From assembly GCA_040752275.1 (NCBI GenBank), contig JBFMFH010000010.1, positions 1-64,000 of the forward strand: a stretch of 64,000 nucleotides of DNA, written 5' to 3'. Below, in pieces: positions 8,439-20,191 of this stretch. Each line of letters starts with the position of its first letter. Within the stretch, counting starts at the first letter, position 1. Below the pieces are notes generated by a model. The model had not been told where the DNA came from. It was given only the letters and a program-made list of their open reading frames with translations, and made no database searches. The DNA is from JBFMFH01 sp040752275 (GTDB lineage: Bacteria; Acidobacteriota; Vicinamibacteria; Vicinamibacterales; JAKQTR01). The translations under genes were made by a program, and so were the position numbers.

Positions 8439-9764
8439 TCACGGGAGGCGGGGGGCGCCTGGGGGCCGCGGCGTCAGCCGCTGGAGCGATCGCCGGGCTG
8501 CCGACGCCACGTTCCTGTTCTTGTCCCGCGTCAGCCCTTCGACCACCACGACGGAAGGCTCGTGACCGATCACCCCGAGCGCCTCGGCTGTTGCCGCCCG
8601 AACGCGCCAGTCCCTGTGAAGGGCGAACGATCCCAGGTCCGCGCCCACCGCCGGACCGAGATCCACGAGGTAGGTCCAGGCGACCGGGCCGAGCCGCCTG
8701 TCGCGGAATCCTTCCATGAGCTGGGCCAGCGCGGGCGAGTCGCCGCGTCTGGCACGCACATAGGCCAGTGCCTGCTTGACGAACTTCGATCTGTCGCGGG
8801 CCATCCGGATCTCGAGGCTGTCGAGGGCGCTTCCGTCGCCGACTCGGCCGATGCCGACCACCGCCAGCCGCCGCATCTGCTCGTCGTCATGGTCCAGGAG
8901 CGACGAGAACGCGCCGAGGCTCGACGGGTGCGCAATCCATGCCAGGGCGTCGAGCAGCTCCCTGGCCTGATCGCCCTTCTTGTAGTACGCGAGCTGGTCG
9001 GTCAGGGCCTGCACGGCCCGCTCGTAGTGCATCGCGCCGATGGCGCGAATCGACGCAGACCGGACGAGAGGATCGGCGTCGTTCATGCCAGCAACCAGCT
9101 GATCGCCGACCTCGCTGCGCACGGGCAGCAGGCCTGCGCGTCCGTTCGTGCTGGCCGTCGCTTCGAACAGGCGACCGAGGACGTGCGTGGCCGCGAGTCG
9201 CAGAGTCGGGTCCGGGGTCCTGACCGCCGCCATCAAGCGCTCGACGGCGACATCGGCGTCGGGCAGCGGCCCCTTCGCCAGGACGGCCGGGGCGAACACT
9301 CCCAGGGCGTAGATGGCATTGAAGCGCACCGATGCCTCCGACGACGCCGTGGCCCCGATGAGCCCACTCACCACCTCGCGCGGCACTGGACTGGCAATCA
9401 GGGCGCCAGGTCCCTGCGCGAACGCGAGCAGCGGCAGGGTCGCGCCCCGCTGACCCACGATCGCCGCTGCGTACTTGCGGGTGTAGTCCTCGTCGGCCAG
9501 GAACAGCGACACCTCGGTCTCGATCGCCTGCACCCGGACCTCGGCGATCGGGTCGGTGAGCAGGGCCGCGACCGGCACGGCCGCTTCCAGATACCCGGCG
9601 TCCCTGAGCAATCTGAGTGATTCGAGCCGGCCGCGCGGATCGCCGACCTCGAGCCTGGCAACGACATCCTCGAAGGCCAGCTGTTGGCCGGCCCACCCGC
9701 CGGCACCCAACGACGTGGCGGCGCAGGCCACCAGCACGACCAGCGCTCGCCGTGTGCGATTCAT
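8439..9764 (-). CDS. Secreted HEAT-repeat protein
   Basis: 441 residues. A clear signal peptide (MNRTRRALVVLVACAATSLG) is followed by tandem HEAT-like alpha-helical repeats of roughly 35-40 residues across the whole length, with recurring patterns such as VRSASIRAIGAM, RRLAVVGIGRVGD and VRAATAEALGVIG. HEAT solenoids bind other proteins, and no catalytic motif is seen. It begins 17 bases after the uvrA stop and ends overlapping the glycosylase start, so the three lie in one operon. A secreted scaffold in a DNA-repair operon is unexpected. The ATG at 9764 is used because it starts the signal peptide. Confidence 0.85.
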   Translation of the reverse strand: MNRTRRALVVLVACAATSLGAGGWAGQQLAFEDVVARLEVGDPRGRLESLRLLRDAGYLEAAVPVAALLTDPIAEVRVQAIETEVSLFLADEDYTRKYAAAIVGQRGATLPLLAFAQGPGALIASPVPREVVSGLIGATASSEASVRFNAIYALGVFAPAVLAKGPLPDADVAVERLMAAVRTPDPTLRLAATHVLGRLFEATASTNGRAGLLPVRSEVGDQLVAGMNDADPLVRSASIRAIGAMHYERAVQALTDQLAYYKKGDQARELLDALAWIAHPSSLGAFSSLLDHDDEQMRRLAVVGIGRVGDGSALDSLEIRMARDRSKFVKQALAYVRARRGDSPALAQLMEGFRDRRLGPVAWTYLVDLGPAVGADLGSFALHRDWRVRAATAEALGVIGHEPSVVVVEGLTRDKNRNVASAARRSLQRLTPRPPGAPRLP

Positions 9765-9781
9765 GCTCCAGCCTCCCACCT

Positions 9782-12862
<3,081 letters not shown>

Positions 12863-12928
12863 GTCCACGTCGCCGCCGGCCACTGCGCGGCCGTCCACCA
12901 GCATCCTAAAAGGGGTATCGTAGCACGC

Positions 12929-13330
12929 ATGTGGGCGCGCTGGCTCGCCGACGGGCTCGTCGTGCTGCACCTGGCCTTCGTGGCCTTCGTTGTGCTGGGC
13001 GGGCTGGCCGCCTGGCGATGGCGCCCGGTGGCGTACCTCCACGTGCCCGCGGCTCTGTGGGGTGTCTGGATCGAGTTGAGCGGAGGCGTCTGTCCGCTGA
13101 CCCCCTTCGAGAACCGATTGCGCGTCTTCTCCGGGCAGATGTCCTACGAAGGCGACTTCGTCCAGCGGTACCTGATGCCTGTGGTGTATCCGACCGGCCT
13201 GACCCGTGAGATCCAGATTGCCTTGGGTGTCGCCGTCATCGTTCTGAACGTGACGCTGTACGCGTTGATGGTGCGGAGGCGTTCGCAGGGCCAACGACCC
13301 AAGACACCGACGCCGGCCCAGTCGACGTAG
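12929..13330 (+). CDS. DUF2784 family membrane protein
   Basis: 133 residues with three to four membrane segments: about 8-28, 33-50 and 90-112. The family pattern is present: ADGLVVLHLAFVAFVVLGG near the start, then WIELSGGVCPLTPFENRLR and GDFVQRYLMPVVYP. DUF2784 proteins have no established function. The gene diverges from uvrA with about 66 bases between starts and converges with pdxB. Confidence 0.85.
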   Translation: MWARWLADGLVVLHLAFVAFVVLGGLAAWRWRPVAYLHVPAALWGVWIELSGGVCPLTPFENRLRVFSGQMSYEGDFVQRYLMPVVYPTGLTREIQIALGVAVIVLNVTLYALMVRRRSQGQRPKTPTPAQST

Positions 13331-13364
13331 ATGTGGGCCCATGGCGACCCAAGAAACCCGCGTA

Positions 13365-13389
13365 GGCCCCGGGGCTTTCGCCCTGGGCC
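13365..13389. terminator. Hairpin between convergent genes (candidate terminator)
   Basis: GGCCC at 13365-13369 pairs with GGGCC at 13385-13389, extended inward by GGG/CCC with one mismatch. It lies in the 62-base gap between the convergent DUF2784 and pdxB genes. There is no T-tract, so it is only a candidate. Confidence 0.3.
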
Positions 13390-13392
13390 GCT

Positions 13393-14556
13393 TCAGCCCC
13401 GGGCGGCAACCTCGAACCCCAATCCCCTGAGCATCCCAAGCAGACGCACCGACGCTCCTCGTGCGCGGACCACGGTGTTCCCGAACTCGCGCCGGTGCTG
13501 GTAGGCCTTGCGAAGCCGGTCGAACTCGCGGCCGCGCTCGTCAGGCGTCATCGGACCGGTCCTGCGCAGGGCCTCATCGTCCCGTTCGATCGGATAGAGG
13601 CGCGAGACGAGCTCTGCGAGCACGTCCACGTCGCTGCGCCCCGTGGCGTCGATCTCGACCGCTGGCACATCCGGAGGCGGTACGGCCGTTTGCGGGTCCC
13701 ACGCCGGGGCCACGCCGACGAATCGGCATGCCGCGTCGTACACCATTCGGGTCCCGTTGAGCTTGCCCTCGAACGAGTACCCGGCAACGTGCGGCGTCGC
13801 CAGGTTGACGCGCTCGAGCAGGCGCGCATCGATGGCTGGCTCGTGATCCCACACGTCCAAGACAGCCGCCCCAAGCCGTCCGCTGTCCAAGATCCGCTGG
13901 AGGGCGGCCTCGTCGACCACTTCACCGCGGCCCGCGTTGCAGAACCAGGCCCCGCGCTTCAGCGTCGAGAAGAAGGCATCGCCGATGAGACGGAATGTCG
14001 GATCGAGTCCGTCCACGGTGAGTGGGGCATGACAGGTGACGATGTCGCAGTCCGAGAGTTCGTCGAGGGGCCGGTAGACGGCGCGGCCGGTCTGGCGGGC
14101 CAGAGGTGGGTCGTTGAGTACGGGGATCATGCCGAGCGCCCGGGCCTTCTCGACAACCATCGAGCCCACATGCCCGACGCCGATGACGCCGACACGGAGG
14201 CCCCGCAGCCCGACGCCCAGACGTGACGCGATGGTGACCCACGCGGCCGTCATGTATTCCGCGACCGCGTTCGCGTTGCAGCCGTGCGCCGCGGAGAAGG
14301 CGACGCCGAGCCGCTCGAGATCGGAAAGGGAGACGTGGTCGATACCGGACGTCGCGGTCCCGACGAAACGCACGCGGGTGCCGGTGAGCAGCGCCCCGTC
14401 GACACGGGTGACGGCGCGGACGACGAGCAGATCGGCGTCGACGAGATCCTCGCGTGAGATCTCGCGGCCGTGGCGGAGGCGGACGTCGCCGAGCGTCCCG
14501 AAGGCCTCTGTCGCGAAGGGGATGGTCTCGTCGGCGACGATCACCGGGCGTGGCAC
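13393..14556 (-). CDS. pdxB: 4-phosphoerythronate dehydrogenase
   Basis: 387 residues of the D-2-hydroxyacid dehydrogenase superfamily with the PdxB layout. An N-terminal substrate half contains GTATSGIDHVSL and AHGCNANAVAEY. It is followed by a Rossmann motif GVIGVGHVGSMV, catalytic regions NAGRGEVVDE, DVWDHEP and TPHVAGYSFEGK, and a C-terminal PdxB-type dimerization extension. PdxB oxidises 4-phosphoerythronate in the DXP-dependent pyridoxal phosphate pathway. The SFEGK...GT element after the catalytic His is typical of PdxB rather than SerA. No other pdx gene is near. Confidence 0.9.
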   Translation of the reverse strand: MPRPVIVADETIPFATEAFGTLGDVRLRHGREISREDLVDADLLVVRAVTRVDGALLTGTRVRFVGTATSGIDHVSLSDLERLGVAFSAAHGCNANAVAEYMTAAWVTIASRLGVGLRGLRVGVIGVGHVGSMVVEKARALGMIPVLNDPPLARQTGRAVYRPLDELSDCDIVTCHAPLTVDGLDPTFRLIGDAFFSTLKRGAWFCNAGRGEVVDEAALQRILDSGRLGAAVLDVWDHEPAIDARLLERVNLATPHVAGYSFEGKLNGTRMVYDAACRFVGVAPAWDPQTAVPPPDVPAVEIDATGRSDVDVLAELVSRLYPIERDDEALRRTGPMTPDERGREFDRLRKAYQHRREFGNTVVRARGASVRLLGMLRGLGFEVAARG

Positions 14557-14692
14557 GTGGAGATTCTCTGCGGACCCGCCGGCGTCTGTCTACCTGCCCC
14601 GGACGCGGCACTCCATTGCGGAATGTGGACTAGAACAGCGTGTCCAGCGTCGCGATGTCGGGAATCCCCTGGCCCTCGGTCCCTGGTCCCGG

Positions 14693-16291
14693 TCAGTTGA
14701 AGTAGTTCGTGTACTTCCCCCACAGCTCCTCGGCCAGCTTCCAGTACCGCTCGACCGCCTCGTTCGCGAGGCGGTGGGAGTACTGCGTGAGGAATGCCTC
14801 CGCCTTGGCCGGATCCCGTGTGAAGAGCGCCACGGCCTCCGCCTCGACCTTCGCCTGACCCGCGAACGCCTGCTCCTCGATTGGCCGCCACACCTTCTCG
14901 ATGTCGGCCACCATCGGCCGCCAGCGGAGGAACGCGAGTTGGCTCACTTGGCGGAACGCCCACCAGGCGCAGTCGCGGCGGAACCGTGCCCGGCCATCGA
15001 CCATGTAGGTGGCCGGCATCTGGCTGATGCCGATGTAGATCGGCACGTGCGGGGTGGTCATGGGGTTGTCGTAGCCCAGCCAGACCACGCCGCCAACCGG
15101 ATCTGGCAGCCAGCCGCGCGACTGCGTCACCGTGAGATAGGTGGCACGTTTGCAGGCGATGGTGCGCTCGGCGGGGATCTTGAACGCGTCCAGGTAGTCG
15201 TTGTTCATGAAGGGGTTGGCGATTGGGTTCTTCGAGGCTCTACCTTCCTTGTCGACCTTCAGGATCGTCCGCGTCATGTCGTACGGCGTGTTCTCGTAGG
15301 TGTCGCGGAAGATGTCGAGCACGTCCTTGACCGACAGCTTCTTCTCGGGCTTCACCGAGAGCGGATAGTGCTCGGCGTTCGGGTCGAGGTGGAGCGAGGG
15401 CGCGAGGCGGCTCAGCGCGCGCCACTCCCGGCGCCGGCTGCCCAGGCTGCTGCGCGAACCGTACACCGTGCAGAACTCGAAAGGCTCGCCGCTCTTCGGA
15501 TCCCACCAGCCCAGTTCCTGGGCCAGCGAGTAGACGTTCCCCGATGCCATGAAGTGGTCCGGGTCCTTCAGGTTCAGCTGGCGAATCCGCGGTGCGTTCG
15601 CCGACACCGCCACCTCATCGTCCGGAATGCGGACGGCAGCCCAGACCGCGCCGAGCCTGCCTCGGCCCGGGCCGAGGATTTCGAAGAACCAGGTTTCGTC
15701 CTTGTCGGCGAAGGTGAAAGCCTCGCCGTAGTCGTTGTAGCCATACTCCCTGGTCAGCTCGTCGGCAATCCGAATGGCCTCGCGCGCCGTCTTTGCGCGC
15801 TCGAGCACCAGGCGATAGAGTTCCGGGCAGTCGATGATGCCGTTGTCGCTCTTCAGCTCTCGCTTGCCGCCGAAGGTCGTTTCTCCGATGGCGAGCTGGT
15901 GTTCGTTCATGACCGGGTAGGCCGCATTGAGGAACTTGTAGGTCTCGGCCACCTGCGGGATCTCGCCGGCGGGAATCCGGTCCGTGTCGTCGGGGCCTTT
16001 GGTCTCTTTCGGGTCCATCCAGAGTGTGGCCATTTCGCCGGGCTTGTGCGTGCGGTTCGGGACCATGTTCATCCAGGTGCGGTCCGTGTTGCTGTCGCAC
16101 GAATGAGACGTCATGGTCGAGCCGTCGACGGAGGCGGCCTTGCCGACGAGCACGCTCGTGCAGCCGTCGCATGCGCAGTACGTGCCCTCGGGCAGGTCCT
16201 GGACGGCGAGGCCCGGCGGGAGCCAGAACAGCGCGGCGGCGATGACGATGGTGACACGGAGGAATGAGCGGACAGACGCTGGCGTCAACAT
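14693..16291 (-). CDS. C69 family dipeptidase (secreted), paralogue 1
   Basis: 532 residues including a signal peptide (about 1-29). It belongs to the C69/U34 dipeptidase family of N-terminal nucleophile hydrolases. The mature N-terminal region has CDGCTSVLVGKAASVDGSTM, where a Cys-Thr pair is the expected nucleophile, followed by SHSCDSN, MNEHQLAIGETTFGG and WFFEILGPGRGRLGAVWAAVRIPD, all typical of the family. The length is normal for secreted C69 proteins. A related gene lies at 49572-51167. The expected role is hydrolysis of dipeptides in the periplasm. Confidence 0.92.
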   Translation of the reverse strand: MLTPASVRSFLRVTIVIAAALFWLPPGLAVQDLPEGTYCACDGCTSVLVGKAASVDGSTMTSHSCDSNTDRTWMNMVPNRTHKPGEMATLWMDPKETKGPDDTDRIPAGEIPQVAETYKFLNAAYPVMNEHQLAIGETTFGGKRELKSDNGIIDCPELYRLVLERAKTAREAIRIADELTREYGYNDYGEAFTFADKDETWFFEILGPGRGRLGAVWAAVRIPDDEVAVSANAPRIRQLNLKDPDHFMASGNVYSLAQELGWWDPKSGEPFEFCTVYGSRSSLGSRRREWRALSRLAPSLHLDPNAEHYPLSVKPEKKLSVKDVLDIFRDTYENTPYDMTRTILKVDKEGRASKNPIANPFMNNDYLDAFKIPAERTIACKRATYLTVTQSRGWLPDPVGGVVWLGYDNPMTTPHVPIYIGISQMPATYMVDGRARFRRDCAWWAFRQVSQLAFLRWRPMVADIEKVWRPIEEQAFAGQAKVEAEAVALFTRDPAKAEAFLTQYSHRLANEAVERYWKLAEELWGKYTNYFN

Positions 16292-16366
16292 GGGAGTCCC
16301 TCAGCTGGGGCTGATTGGCGCGGCGGGGGCGGGCGCGCAGAGAATAGCACGGGGGACGGCGATTCC

Positions 16367-16380
16367 GGGGATCGGGGATC
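16367..16380. repeat. Heptamer repeat (GGGGATC x2)
   Basis: Two tandem copies of GGGGATC lie in the intergenic region upstream of the C69 gene and the tRNA, a short member of the heptamer family. Confidence 0.6.
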
Positions 16381-16437
16381 GGTGCTGGCGCGCGCAGCTT
16401 GCCTCGCGGCAGCCCGCGAGCCTCGCTCACGTCGCTG

Positions 16438-16446
16438 TGTTATAGT
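16438..16446 (+). promoter_or_regulatory. Extended -10 promoter element for tRNA-Thr
   Basis: TGTTATAGT, an extended -10 (TG, one base, TATAGT), lies 49 bases before the mature tRNA 5' end. No good -35 is visible, which is usual for extended -10 promoters. Confidence 0.4.
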
Positions 16447-16495
16447 TGTGGTTCGTCCTGCGACGCGTGAGTGTCGCCGTGACGCCCGCCAGCCG

Positions 16496-16571
16496 GCCGG
16501 CGTAGCTCAGTTGGTAGAGCAGCTGATTCGTAATCAGCAGGTCGTCGGTTCAAGTCCGACCGCCGGCTCCA
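16496..16571 (+). tRNA. tRNA-Thr (anticodon CGT)
   Basis: A full cloverleaf is readable. The acceptor arms GCCGGCG (16496-16502) and CGCCGGC (16561-16567) pair perfectly. The D arm is TAGCTCAGTTGGTAGAGCA. The anticodon stem is GCTGA/TCAGC with loop TTCGTAA, so the anticodon is CGT at 16529-16531, decoding ACG as threonine. The T arm is GTCGG-TTCAAGT-CCGAC. The 3' CCA is encoded. Confidence 0.97.
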
Positions 16572-16648
16572 GTCCAGCCGATACAAGGCAATCCCTGGGA
16601 GAAGCTGCAGCCGCCATTGTCTCCTCCCCTGAGGGGCCAGGGAGAGGG

Positions 16649-16654
16649 TACAAT
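16649..16654 (+). promoter_or_regulatory. Candidate -10 element for the esterase operon
   Basis: TACAAT after GGG, about 46 bases before the esterase ATG. The -35 region is unclear. Confidence 0.35.
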
Positions 16655-16699
16655 GCCTGCCGCACTACGCCTCGGCGCCGATCCTCTTGGAGCGAGATC

Positions 16700-18010
16700 A
16701 TGTCATCTCAGACGCGTCTGAAGTCGTTTGCGATCGCGGCGATCATCCTCTCAGTCGTCCCCGCCTTCGTCTGGGCCGGGACGTCGGCGGTCACGCCGGC
16801 CGCTCAGCCAGCCCAGGCCCGGGCCGGCCGAGGTGCCGCGCAGCCACCAGCCGTGATCTCGCCCGAGATCCTCAGCGATAACCGCGTCGTGTTCCGGATT
16901 CGTGCGCCGAAGGCGACCGCCGTGACATTGAGCGCCAGTGACGTGCCCCGGACTGCGCTCGTGCTGCCGGGTTCCACCCCGACGCCCGAGACACCCGGCC
17001 CACCTCCCGGCCCCGTGCTTGCGAGAGCCGAAGGCGACGTCTGGGAGTTCACGACCGCGGCGCCGGTGCCGCCGGGCGCGTTCCGATACGTCTTCCATGT
17101 CGATGGGGTGCGGACGCTCGACCCCGCGAACACGAAAACCAGCGAGTCGAACACGGCGGTGTGGAGTCTCTTCTTCGTTCCCGGCATCGACGTCGAAGAA
17201 CTCAGAGACGTGCCGCACGGCGCCATCGCCGAGGTGTTCTACTTCTCGACCGTACTGCACCAGACGCGGCGGATGCATGTCTACACGCCCCCCGGCTACG
17301 GGGCCGGCACAGGGACGTACCCCGTCTTCTACTTGCTCCACGGCGCCGGCGACACGGACGATGCGTGGACGTCGGTGGGCCGGGCCGGCGTCATTCTCGA
17401 CAACCTGATTGCCGCGAAGCAGGCCGTCCCGATGCTCGTGGTCATGCCGGCTGGACACCAGCCCGCGAGGCCTGGTTCGGTGCCTGGCACCGCCGGGGCC
17501 GGTGGTCCCCCCACGTCGGTCTCGCCGCCATCGGTCAGTCCGTTCACGCGCGAGTTCGTGGAAGACGTGATGCCGTATGTGGAGCGCCACTACCGCACGC
17601 GCACCGACCGGCCCGGCCGTGCGATAGCCGGTCTCTCGATGGGTGGCATGCAGACGCTTGATATCGCGTTCAGACACCTCGAGCGGTTCGCCTACCTCGG
17701 GGTGTACAGCTCCGGGGCGACGCTCGGCGGCGGCCGCGGCGCGGCGGCCGGCGCAACCGCCACTCCTCCGCCGCCCGACTGGGAGGCGGGCCATCTCGCC
17801 GACCTCGACAACGCGAGCCTCAAGAAGGGGACCAAGCTCGTCTGGCTGGCCACGGGCGTTGACGACCGGCTGATCGCCAACACGCGCGCGACGGTGGACA
17901 TCCTGCGCAAGCATGGCTTCCACCCCGAGTTCAAGGAGACGGCCGGGGCCCACACGTGGCTTGTCTGGCGGCAGTACCTGCGAGAGTTCGTGCCGCGGCT
18001 CTTCAAATGA
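16700..18010 (+). CDS. Secreted esterase, alpha/beta hydrolase with N-terminal E-set domain
   Basis: 436 residues: a signal peptide (about 1-27), an immunoglobulin-like E-set/CBM48-like domain of the kind found before esterases (about 55-140, with FRIRAPKATAVTLSASD and FRYVFHVDGVRTLDP), then a feruloyl-esterase/enterochelin-esterase type alpha/beta hydrolase. The catalytic motif is GLSMGG, the oxyanion region is YLLHGAGDTDDAW, and the likely catalytic His is in GAHTW near the C-terminus. The likely substrates are acyl esters of carbohydrate or xylan. The ATG at 16700 has a GGAG site. It leads a co-directional run with DUF1080 and two M16 genes. Confidence 0.92.
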   Translation: MSSQTRLKSFAIAAIILSVVPAFVWAGTSAVTPAAQPAQARAGRGAAQPPAVISPEILSDNRVVFRIRAPKATAVTLSASDVPRTALVLPGSTPTPETPGPPPGPVLARAEGDVWEFTTAAPVPPGAFRYVFHVDGVRTLDPANTKTSESNTAVWSLFFVPGIDVEELRDVPHGAIAEVFYFSTVLHQTRRMHVYTPPGYGAGTGTYPVFYLLHGAGDTDDAWTSVGRAGVILDNLIAAKQAVPMLVVMPAGHQPARPGSVPGTAGAGGPPTSVSPPSVSPFTREFVEDVMPYVERHYRTRTDRPGRAIAGLSMGGMQTLDIAFRHLERFAYLGVYSSGATLGGGRGAAAGATATPPPPDWEAGHLADLDNASLKKGTKLVWLATGVDDRLIANTRATVDILRKHGFHPEFKETAGAHTWLVWRQYLREFVPRLFK

Positions 18011-18064
18011 GAGGCGCCCGGCGGTTCCGGAATGTCGATAGGCTGTGCGCGTGGAGGGTGATTC

Positions 18065-18805
18065 ATGAGAGAACCATTACTCGTGTCCGCCGTGGCCTTG
18101 GCCGCCTGTCTGGCGTCAGGCTCGGCCGCTCGGGCTCAGTCCCTCAACACACTCACCGATACCGAAAAGAAGCAGGGTTGGGTACTCCTCTTCAACGGAA
18201 AGGACTTCGACGGCTGGCGTCAGTGCAACGGCACGGGCATGCCTGCCAACTGGGTCATCGAAGACCAGGCGATGAAGGTATTCACGGCCCAAGGCCGGAA
18301 GCCCGGTCAGGGCGCCGGAGGCGACATCCTGTACGGTGTCAGGAAGTTCCGCGACTTCGAGCTGTCGATCGACTGGAAGACGGAGAAAGCAGGCAATTCG
18401 GGCATCTTCTACAACGTGCGCGAGGTGCCCGGCCGGCCGATCTACTACGCGGCGCCGGAGGTGCAGGTCCTGGACAACGTCGACGCCACCGACAACAAGG
18501 TCGCAAGCCATCTCGCGGGTTCGCTCTACGACATGCTGGCCGCCGATCCGACGAGCGTGAAGCCGGCCGGCGAATGGAACACCATCGTCATCCGCGTGAA
18601 GGACGGCAGGGTGACGCACACGCAGAACGCCACGAAGGTCGTCGAGTACACGCTATGGACCCCTGAATGGGACGCCATGGTCCAGAACAGCAAGTTCAAG
18701 AACTTCCCCGGATTCATGGAGGGCATCTCCAAAGACGGCTACATCGGCCTCCAGGATCACGGGTATGCCATCTGGTTCCGCAACATCAAGATCCGGGAAC
18801 AGTAG
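18065..18805 (+). CDS. Secreted DUF1080 (3-keto-disaccharide hydrolase-like) protein
   Basis: 246 residues with a signal peptide (about 1-24) and one DUF1080 domain, a concanavalin-like beta sandwich. Family hallmarks are WVLLFNGKDFDGWR, FELSIDWKTEKAGNSGIFYNVRE, PEVQVLDN and the end GYIGLQDHGYAIWFRNIKIRE. The Pfam name reflects activity of some members on 3-keto-sugar disaccharides; specific activity here is unknown. It starts 54 bases after the esterase and 24 bases before the M16 genes, fitting an extracellular carbohydrate/peptide degradation operon. Confidence 0.92.
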   Translation: MREPLLVSAVALAACLASGSAARAQSLNTLTDTEKKQGWVLLFNGKDFDGWRQCNGTGMPANWVIEDQAMKVFTAQGRKPGQGAGGDILYGVRKFRDFELSIDWKTEKAGNSGIFYNVREVPGRPIYYAAPEVQVLDNVDATDNKVASHLAGSLYDMLAADPTSVKPAGEWNTIVIRVKDGRVTHTQNATKVVEYTLWTPEWDAMVQNSKFKNFPGFMEGISKDGYIGLQDHGYAIWFRNIKIREQ

Positions 18806-18829
18806 AGGAGAACAGGGAGGTCCACCCGT

Positions 18830-20191
18830 ATGCACGTCACGCCTGTCCGGCAACTCGGTCTGATGCTGGCGGCGGCAGCGTCGCTGGCGGCGGCGCTCTC
18901 GGCCCAGTCGGCGCCGACCATCACGTTCACCGACACACGGCTCGAGAACGGACTGCGTGTCATCCTGGCCGAGGATCACACCGCGCCGGTCTACTCGATC
19001 GCAGTCACCTACAACGTCGGTTCGCGCGACGAGCGCAAGGGGCGGACCGGCTTCGCCCACCTGTTCGAACACATGATGTTCAAGGGCTCCGAGAACGTCG
19101 GCCCCGGCGAGCACTTCATGCAGGTGTTCAGCAACGGCGGCACCATGAACGGCACGACGAGCAAGGAGCGGACCCTCTACTACGAGACGCTGCCGTCGAA
19201 CCAGCTCGAGCTGGGCATCTTTCTCGAGGCCGATCGGATGCGCTCGCTCGCCATCACGAAAGAGAACCTCGACAACCAGCGGAACGCCGTCCAGGAGGAA
19301 CGACGACTCGGCGTCGACAACCAGCCGTACGGCCGGACGTTCGAGGTGCTCGATGACCTGGCGTACGAGAACCCGGCCTACGAGCATTCGGTCATCGGGT
19401 CGATGGAGGACCTCAACGCCGCCACGGTGGACGACGTGGCCGCGTTCTTCAAGACCTACTACGCCCCCAACAACGCCATCCTCAGCATCGTCGGCGACAT
19501 CGACACCGCGGCGACCCTCGAGAAGGTGCGCAAGGCGTTCGGGTCGATTCCCGCACAGCCCGCTCCGCCGAGCGTCGACGACACCGAGCCGGCACAAAAT
19601 GCCGAACTGCGGCGGACGCTCGAAGACGCGCTCGCCAGGCTGCCGCGCATCGACATGGCGTACGACCGGCCGGGCGTGGCCTCGCCGGACAACGACGCGC
19701 TGAACGTCCTGGCGACGGTGCTCTCCGGCGGGCGCAGTTCGCGGTTCTTCCAGGCGATCGTCCGCGAGAAGCAGCTCGGTCCCAGCGTGTCGGCGAGTTC
19801 GGCGGCCGGCCGGGGCCCCGGGCTGTTCCGCGTGGTGGGAACCGTCGCGCCTGGCAAGACCATCGAAGCCCTCGAGGCTGCGATTGACGAGGAAATCGAG
19901 AAGGTCAAGAGCGCGCCCATCGCAGACTGGGAACTGGAGAAGGCGCGCAACAACGCGAAGCGTGGGATCGTCGCCGGCATGACGAGTTCGCTGACGAGGG
20001 CCATCCAACTGGCGGACTTCGCACTCGTGTACGGCGACGCCAGCCGCATTAACACCCGGCTCGACCGTATCGCGAAGGTCACCGCGGCCGACGTTCAGCG
20101 CGTCGCCCGGAAGTACCTGACCAAGGAGAGCCGCACCGTCGTCTGGACCGTGCCGAAAGCCACGGCCGCGCCGAAGGGAGGCGCACAATGA
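18830..20191 (+). CDS. M16 family zinc peptidase, catalytic subunit
   Basis: 453 residues: a signal peptide (about 1-25) and two M16 (pitrilysin/processing-peptidase) half domains. The inverted zinc motif HLFEH is at 77-81, with the downstream Glu in NAVQEERRL. The C-terminal half lacks a zinc motif, as usual. Short M16B members work as dimers with an inactive partner that completes the chamber; here the next gene overlaps by four bases and encodes such a partner. A periplasmic oligopeptide-degrading role is likely. Confidence 0.94.
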   Translation: MHVTPVRQLGLMLAAAASLAAALSAQSAPTITFTDTRLENGLRVILAEDHTAPVYSIAVTYNVGSRDERKGRTGFAHLFEHMMFKGSENVGPGEHFMQVFSNGGTMNGTTSKERTLYYETLPSNQLELGIFLEADRMRSLAITKENLDNQRNAVQEERRLGVDNQPYGRTFEVLDDLAYENPAYEHSVIGSMEDLNAATVDDVAAFFKTYYAPNNAILSIVGDIDTAATLEKVRKAFGSIPAQPAPPSVDDTEPAQNAELRRTLEDALARLPRIDMAYDRPGVASPDNDALNVLATVLSGGRSSRFFQAIVREKQLGPSVSASSAAGRGPGLFRVVGTVAPGKTIEALEAAIDEEIEKVKSAPIADWELEKARNNAKRGIVAGMTSSLTRAIQLADFALVYGDASRINTRLDRIAKVTAADVQRVARKYLTKESRTVVWTVPKATAAPKGGAQ